Source: Candidatus Apopatosoma intestinale (lineage in GTDB: Bacteria > Bacillota > Clostridia > Oscillospirales > CAG-272). From it: a DNA stretch of 18,222 nt. Below, piece by piece: positions 15,101 to 18,222 of this stretch (positions are counted from its first letter, which is position 1; each line of letters starts with the position of its first letter). The notes below the pieces were generated by a model. It saw only the letters and a program-made list of their open reading frames with translations, ran no database searches and was not told the origin of the DNA. The stretch spans positions 9,581-27,802 of the forward strand of contig DODZ01000053.1 of the NCBI GenBank assembly GCA_003524145.1. Direction: 5' to 3'. The position numbers were made by a program, and so were the translations under genes.

Positions 15101-17665
15101 AAATACATAGTATGTCTTTACGTTGTACTCGTAGTAAGTACCGATATTAGCTACATCGGGTGCCAGAACTGCTGTGTAAGCAGCTGCGTCTGCATCCCAT
15201 GTGTAGTATGTCTTACCTGCAACAAGCTCTGTATCAGTTGTCTTGCTGTAGTAGAGATCATTTACGTCTTTTGTCTTTACGTATGTGATCTTAGCAAGGA
15301 TAGCAGCCTTTTCAGCAGCTGTTACAACCTTGTCGCCGTAAACAAATGCTTCACCTGCATTGTAGAGGGTAGCGCTTGTGTACTCAGTTGTGCCTGTAGC
15401 ATCTGTGTAAACGAACTGCTTACCGTCAGCTGTCTTATAAGCATAACCGAAGTTCTTCTTGTAGAAGTCTGTGATGAAGCTCATCCAAGACTTGGAAGCT
15501 ACTGTGATATCAGCCTTAGCACCTGCGAGGGTGTAGGAAACCTTCTGAGTTGTGGGAACATAACCGAAGGAAGGCAGATATGCAACTGTGTATTCGATAG
15601 TTGTAGCGCCTGTTTCAGCGTCGGTCTTAGCTACAGGGATAGATACCTTGTAGTAGCCGCCTTCAGCCTTAGCGATAACATCCTGGATGTAGCCGCTTGC
15701 ATAGCTGAGAACATCGATAGCGCCTGTACCGAGGTTAGGTGTAGCGCGGAAGCCCTGGTACCACTGGTTAAGAAGGATACCGGATGCGCCGTGACGGTCG
15801 GATACGTTGAAGATAAGCTGAACCTTGTTTGTAGGCTTGCTTGCATCAAGTGTCCATGCGTCTGTATTGAATACGCCGTCGCTGCCGATTGTCTGGTTGA
15901 TGATAACAGCACCTGCGCTGGGAACACCCTTTGCATAGTGGTTGGGATCACCGTCAGGCTTGCCTTCAGCACCGCCGCCTGCGATATTTTCACAGCCTTC
16001 TGCGATGAAGAATGCATCGTAGTTTGTTACAACAGCAACATCATACTTGCCGTCGCCGTCCATATCGGAGAATACAGCCTCAACTTCGCCCTGTGCGGCG
16101 TTGATGAGCTGAGCCTTAGCTTCAGCTGCTGTGAGCTGAACGAGGTTGCCTCTTTCGAGCCACTTGCCGAGGTTAGCGGCAGGTGTTTCACCGCGCTTAA
16201 CCCAAACTACATCGCTGGCACCGATTGTATAGTACTTGTCGTATGTAACGCCGCCTTCAACCTTGGATACGCCGACCTTCTCGTAGCCGTATACCTTGAT
16301 TTCATCGGAGATACCTGTGTAGTTGGAGCCCTTAGCACGGAGTGTGTAAGTTGTGCCCTGGAATACGAGCTTATTGCCGTTCCAAGAAGTTACGTCCTTC
16401 TCAGCATTGTAAGCTGTGGGAAGAGCAGCATTGTTGTTTGCTGTGCCGTAGCTGTTAGCAAGACCGTTGAGGTAGTAATCAAGTACTGTAGTACCAACGA
16501 GAACGCGGTATGTATCTACAACATGATTGTCTACGATAGAGAGAGACTTAACGGTGTTGCCGGAAACTGTGAGGTTCAGAACGGAGCCTTCACGAACATA
16601 GTCGAAGAGGTAGAATACTTCTTCGTTAGCTACGTCAACATTAGCGGGCTTGCCGAGAGCTTTTCTTACGAGCTGCTGGAATGTCTTGCCGGAAAGCTCA
16701 ACTGTTGTGCCTGTGAAGTTTTCGCCGTCAAAGATCTGAAGCTCAACATTCTTGGATGTGTCGAGAATCTTGGAGTAAGGAGTTACAACCTGGCTGTAAA
16801 CGTCATAGTTGCGCTCTGTCCAGTACTTCGACCAAGCGGACCATGTGAGGGACTTTGTAACCTGACCGTTAACAGCTTCGCCGTAACCGCCGGAAATCCA
16901 ACCCTGGAGCTGCTTGTCGCTAAGCGGCTTTCTTGCAAGTGTCTTGACAACAGCCGTAACCTTGATGGAAGGAAGTGTTGCGCCGAGCTTGTAGCCCATG
17001 TCGTAACCGTTGTGTCTTACATTTGCGCCGTTTGTAGCAAGTGTGTAGAGCAGGTAAGCTGCCTGACCCTTTGTGAGCTTGTGCTGGGGTACGAATCTAC
17101 CAACATTATCAACCCAAGTAGCATCGATTGCCTTGCAACGGAGCTCAGCAACTCTGATGTAGTTGTACTGCCAGTTAGCCTTGTACCACTCTTCGTATGT
17201 AGCATACTTTGTGCGGTCTGCACCGTAGTAAGCCTCGAAGAACTCATCATAGCCCATTACACGGGTGATGATAGCGCATGCTTCTGCGAATGAAATGGTG
17301 TCGTTGGGGCGGAAATTACCGTCGCCGTCACCCTGAATGAAACCACTCTCTTCTGCATATGCAATAGCTGCATAGTAGTGATCGCCGGGTTTAACATCAG
17401 CGAAAGAGGTGGAATCTGCTTTGTCGTCCCAAAGCTTGTCGTCTACGAATGTAGACTCAATCTTTGCGATCCACATAGCGAATGTGTTTCTGTCTATTTC
17501 CTTGTCGGCAGAAGAACCGATGGTATCAATGCCTGTGGATTCAATCCAGTTAACGGCTTTGCCATACCACTTCGTTGTGCCGGAGTAAGCAGACAGACTT
17601 GCGCATGAACCTACAATGAACATCAGTGTAAGAACAAGTGCAAGAATTCTCTTGAAGTTTTTCAT
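12104..17665 (-). CDS. Large exported S-layer-like protein with N-terminal SLH motifs
   Basis: The 1853-residue protein has a signal peptide (KNFKR, then a hydrophobic core at 7-20, likely cleaved after SLSA at residue 26). An S-layer homology region at about 30-212 follows. The clearest unit is FADVKPGDHYYAAIAYA through GDGDGNFRPNDTISFAEA (88-129), flanked by a diverged first unit (about 33-75) and a third (about 160-210, ending LTKGQAAYLLYTLA). SLH modules bind pyruvylated secondary wall polymer, so the protein should coat the cell wall. The remaining 1,640 residues match no family I can name; they are rich in Thr, Ala, Val and Tyr and contain a calcium-type loop DxDxDGxxD (534-542), a TYYE repeat and a helical stretch (1750-1800). 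The start follows AGGAGG (17677-17672). Strong codon bias and a double promoter suggest a very abundant protein, perhaps the main S-layer subunit. Confidence 0.93.
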   Translation of the reverse strand: MKNFKRILALVLTLMFIVGSCASLSAYSGTTKWYGKAVNWIESTGIDTIGSSADKEIDRNTFAMWIAKIESTFVDDKLWDDKADSTSFADVKPGDHYYAAIAYAEESGFIQGDGDGNFRPNDTISFAEACAIITRVMGYDEFFEAYYGADRTKYATYEEWYKANWQYNYIRVAELRCKAIDATWVDNVGRFVPQHKLTKGQAAYLLYTLATNGANVRHNGYDMGYKLGATLPSIKVTAVVKTLARKPLSDKQLQGWISGGYGEAVNGQVTKSLTWSAWSKYWTERNYDVYSQVVTPYSKILDTSKNVELQIFDGENFTGTTVELSGKTFQQLVRKALGKPANVDVANEEVFYLFDYVREGSVLNLTVSGNTVKSLSIVDNHVVDTYRVLVGTTVLDYYLNGLANSYGTANNNAALPTAYNAEKDVTSWNGNKLVFQGTTYTLRAKGSNYTGISDEIKVYGYEKVGVSKVEGGVTYDKYYTIGASDVVWVKRGETPAANLGKWLERGNLVQLTAAEAKAQLINAAQGEVEAVFSDMDGDGKYDVAVVTNYDAFFIAEGCENIAGGGAEGKPDGDPNHYAKGVPSAGAVIINQTIGSDGVFNTDAWTLDASKPTNKVQLIFNVSDRHGASGILLNQWYQGFRATPNLGTGAIDVLSYASGYIQDVIAKAEGGYYKVSIPVAKTDAETGATTIEYTVAYLPSFGYVPTTQKVSYTLAGAKADITVASKSWMSFITDFYKKNFGYAYKTADGKQFVYTDATGTTEYTSATLYNAGEAFVYGDKVVTAAEKAAILAKITYVKTKDVNDLYYSKTTDTELVAGKTYYTWDADAAAYTAVLAPDVANIGTYYEYNVKTYYVFADAETNTYYEVTTPVKEDLGKYYELAQEAEDAFAPIVLKTLTGVEGFTTDTKVITDQGYSYEIIVLAPNDAGIYKVADDASVLAMVSAWVNNKYINYVLDAESKIILAKSAAADNGRGFVVNVEKSADNNTYKVNLAVTGTYKSVNNVYYSTATTIEEIAAMISGTATDAQLQAKFNANPRNANIWRLYGCAISDYAQIEPGVKDALKGKTLAEAAAKIISSSNVQKYEGATTLKTYNVRASASTIWDIANAATYRAIYGGSVAHDLTVGELVTAQNFYYVTMTKETGSYSVMRLSTGNTAQSSTAGAKTQTIFYWSDAKDENGNWVSRGKSHWLSTSWRNKNYYWQVSVSAGEASDLAWPNAGIVIKLDSTKSDPFYVAKVSQSSLFVEGKTYYAYDATKGTYSVVANPVANDLATYYERVLNKTVGLTATEIAAAKNVAVGDATEAFVAKYSYVVVSTDTNGYNPEYKVKSYSNGKYTFEVVFTRVAEVTSTTTYKPYPVKANDGKYVMVYDENGAVVKGDALVAETMTKTSGTKTIAGTTKNWVYYSFNGVIYAELEPATSFSYIKADGTVNYIGTENVNASVELDNNKLSDYPKADTSSMSMFKSIRAMDKNESGFIPGYYMVTLASDPKTELKVAGSTNVIVMTPSNAAGTVVGSTTTFKNLVASGSALFATRVQIAVSADLKTITNITVIGEFKGEQPVTPTKTGTIVYVGSDATTVLNADETGTSYIVKTDRPAYALDGTEFGPVYYEYDTTDKNFKPEDLKFIVTPGSFYKVDKNGKILANLGSMFGTRTVSKSNVLVGKTTYNYTYDLAKFENNLDKSFFGTAVVTGVTGGKILATVDGEKNVDITGWNVKFIYTDLDATKLFIAEDNANVGVAAFNEIVGGTESKYNEAALAKKVYEAARDGGVLSAATVAKYKEAYDAAVVALEEAKEAALAKMNGQFWSASTVESSAIKRYLDSAKYTYGVANPTLTFTYLNINDTYYVIVPSFAK
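13835..13978 (-). repeat. Third, distant copy of the internal GKTYY...TYYE repeat
   Basis: Residues 1230-1277 of the SLH protein contain VEGKTYYAYDA, then TYSVVANP and LATYYERV. By direct comparison 15 of 37 positions equal those of the copy at 812-848, although the two are about 430 residues apart. Confidence 0.65.
15023..15265 (-). repeat. Two tandem copies of an internal GKTYY...TYYE repeat
   Basis: Residues 801-848 and 849-881 of the SLH protein contain successive units of one pattern: KTYY, an aspartate-rich turn, a Y-[TE]-x-V strand, a proline, then [NE]-x-[IL]-G-x-YYE. The first unit has GKTYYTWDAD and IGTYYE, the second VKTYYVFADAE and LGKYYE. They look like small beta-rich modules. 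Confidence 0.65.
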
Positions 17666-17691
17666 AGTATTCCTCCTGAATATTTTTGGGC

Positions 17692-17715
17692 AAGTCCGCT
17701 GAGAAGAGCAGACCT
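17692..17715 (-). promoter_or_regulatory. Hairpin in the 5' leader of the SLH gene
   Basis: On the transcript AGGTCTGC (17715-17708) pairs with GCGGACTT (17699-17692) over eight base pairs, two of them G-U, around an 8-nt loop. It lies 15 nt upstream of the AGGAGG site and near the expected 5' end from the proximal promoter. A stabilising leader hairpin is plausible for an abundant mRNA. Confidence 0.4.
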
Positions 17716-17724
17716 GTCGACCTA

Positions 17725-17738
17725 TTGTAATATTACAA
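17725..17738. promoter_or_regulatory. Perfect 14-bp palindrome over the proximal -10
   Basis: TTGTAATATTACAA is fully self-complementary and covers the whole -10 hexamer (17735-17730) of the proximal SLH promoter. A dimeric protein bound here would block that promoter. One half contains a TGTAAT box like those in the arrays upstream, but here two boxes face each other. Confidence 0.5.
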
Positions 17739-17758
17739 CAAGTAAAAGAAAATTGCAA
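17730..17758 (-). promoter_or_regulatory. Proximal promoter (P2) of the SLH gene
   Basis: On the minus strand TTGCAA (17758-17753), a 17-nt spacer and TAATAT (17735-17730). The predicted leader is about 55-60 nt. The -35 is imperfect, which suits a promoter helped by an activator bound upstream. Confidence 0.6.
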
Positions 17759-17773
17759 TACTTTTTCTTTTTT

Positions 17774-17790
17774 TGTAACAAAGCTGTAAC
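17774..17790. promoter_or_regulatory. Pair of TGTAAC boxes upstream of P2
   Basis: On the plus strand TGTAAC-AAAGC-TGTAAC: two boxes with a 5-nt spacer, an 11-bp period. This fits the WalR (YycF) consensus TGTWAH-N5-TGTWAH. The array edge stands exactly 15 nt from the P2 -35. The leftward 20-mer AATGTTACARCTTTGTTACA is shared with the four-box array apart from the base at R. Confidence 0.6.
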
Positions 17791-17819
17791 ATTACTCGTG
17801 TTTATATTCGTATGCTTCC

Positions 17820-17848
17820 ATTTTATTCATATATCCCCCGCTTGTCAA
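17820..17848 (-). promoter_or_regulatory. Distal promoter (P1) of the SLH gene
   Basis: On the minus strand a perfect TTGACA (17848-17843), a 17-nt spacer and TAAAAT (17825-17820). The predicted leader is about 150 nt and would include the two-box array and P2. P1 is stronger than P2 by sequence. Confidence 0.7.
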
Positions 17849-17863
17849 TGCCTTTGCCGCTTT

Positions 17864-17902
17864 TGTAATATACCTGTAATCTGCCTGTAACAAAGTTGTA
17901 AC
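17864..17902. promoter_or_regulatory. Array of four TGTAAY boxes with exact 11-bp period
   Basis: On the plus strand TGTAAT (17864), TGTAAT (17875), TGTAAC (17886) and TGTAAC (17897), each separated by five bases. All four fit the WalR half-site TGTWAH with its N5 spacing; read on the minus strand they give TTACA repeats that resemble Bacillus PhoP boxes. The array ends 15 nt before the P1 -35. A response regulator of the OmpR/PhoB family, two dimers side by side on one DNA face, is the likely ligand. Confidence 0.7.
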
Positions 17903-17918
17903 ATTGCCTATATATAAT
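17885..17918 (+). promoter_or_regulatory. Possible rightward Pho-type promoter
   Basis: CTGTAACAAAGTTGTAAC (17885-17902) is followed by 10 nt and a perfect TATAAT (17913-17918). E. coli phoA has the same layout as I recall it: an 18-nt box, 10 nt and a -10, with no good -35. No gene follows within the window. Confidence 0.4.
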
Positions 17919-18222
17919 AAAAAGGAAGGTTTTTCGCAAAATAACAGGAAAACCGGCTTTCTTTTCTTTCCGCCACCGCGCGCACGCAAGCCGTGTGCCG
18001 TGCCTCTGTCTCTGTCTTTCTCCGCCCATCATCTTCGCTACGCTCGCTCTGTTGTCCTCGATTTTGTCATGTATGGTGCATTTTGTGAATGGAATCAATA
18101 CGTTCTGCCGCTTTTCGGCATATTTTTCCGCCACGCCACGCACCGCCAGCCATGCGCCTTAAGCCCATCGCCCCATCCCGTCAGCGCAAGCGCTTTCCCC
18201 ACGCCCGCGCCACCCATTTTTC
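17919..18222. other. Intergenic region without a recognisable gene
   Basis: Some 300 nt of unusual, pyrimidine-rich sequence on the plus strand. The open frames on the minus strand (up to 106 codons) have unconvincing composition, run through the regulatory arrays and lack good ribosome binding sites, so I do not call them. A weak hairpin TGCCG/CGGCA (18106-18120) followed by TATTTTT could end a short rightward transcript. A gene of either strand may begin beyond the window edge. Confidence 0.5.
18106..18127 (+). terminator. Weak candidate terminator
   Basis: A 5-bp stem TGCCG/CGGCA with a CTTTT loop is followed by TATTTTT. The stem is short, so the call is tentative. With a start near 17925 it would define a transcript of about 200 nt. 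Confidence 0.25.

Noticed and set aside
13949..17293. Plus-strand open frame of 1,114 codons
   Set aside because: It is exactly in register opposite the SLH gene, its translation is rich in Cys, Val and Ser with no domain pattern, and it lacks a ribosome binding site. It reflects codon avoidance in the real gene.
17672..17728. Lipobox (VGSC, residues 18-21) making the SLH protein a lipoprotein
   Set aside because: Gly before Ser is unusual in a lipobox, and SLH proteins are normally wall-bound after signal peptidase I cleavage; SLSA at residue 26 is a good site.
17784..17837. Possible 12-codon leader peptide (starting MNKMEAYEYK) before the SLH gene
   Set aside because: A G-rich stretch precedes its ATG, but the start lies between the -35 and -10 of P1, so transcripts from P1 would not contain it.
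17774..17902. CRISPR or iteron array
   Set aside because: Units are only six bases with five-base spacers, in two short groups beside promoters; this is the size of response-regulator boxes. No cas or rep gene is present.
17792..18143. Minus-strand open frames of 65 and 106 codons upstream of the SLH gene
   Set aside because: They read through the promoter and box arrays, show no family pattern and lack good ribosome binding sites.

Overview
The window looks like a chromosomal segment of a low- to mid-GC Gram-positive bacterium of the class Clostridia, probably an Oscillospirales-like gut organism. This is inferred from strong AGGAGG-type ribosome binding sites, TTGACA/TATAAT promoters, intrinsic terminators, a DUF4364 protein (a clostridial family), a DUF3810 protein, a tRNA with an encoded CCA end and an SLH-anchored surface protein. 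No species is claimed, and no mobile element, CRISPR array, prophage or rRNA was seen.

Layout from left to right. Positions 1-480 hold no credible gene but a chain of hairpins and nested inverted repeats, probably one or two dispersed intergenic repeats. Positions 481-2356 are a two-gene minus-strand operon with its own promoter: a DUF3810 membrane metalloprotease-like protein followed by a small exported protein. Positions 2421-7561 are a five-gene minus-strand operon transcribed from a near-consensus promoter at 7533-7561: a GNAT-fold protein, a membrane-anchored alpha/beta hydrolase, then proB, proA and proC, the full glutamate-to-proline pathway. A tRNA-Lys(UUU) unit follows on the plus strand (7643-7799). 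Positions 7875-11240 are a minus-strand pair, a GH38 alpha-mannosidase and a TPR-like membrane protein. Divergent from it lies a plus-strand DUF4364 gene (11337-11894).

The right third is dominated by one 5.56-kb minus-strand gene (12104-17665) for an 1853-residue exported protein with N-terminal S-layer homology motifs. Its codon use is so biased that more than 1,100 consecutive codons avoid TTA, CTA and TCA, which creates a long false ORF on the other strand. High expression is the likely reason.

The most interesting part is the control region of this gene (about 17690-17920). Two promoters read towards it. Exactly 15 nt upstream of each -35 hexamer lies an array of TGTAAY boxes with an exact 11-bp period: four boxes at the distal promoter and two at the proximal one. 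The pattern fits the TGTWAH-N5-TGTWAH consensus of WalR (YycF) and also resembles Pho-box direct repeats, so an OmpR/PhoB-family response regulator probably controls the surface protein. The same array, read rightwards, forms a phoA-like promoter with no gene behind it in the window. A perfect 14-bp palindrome overlaps the -10 of the proximal promoter.
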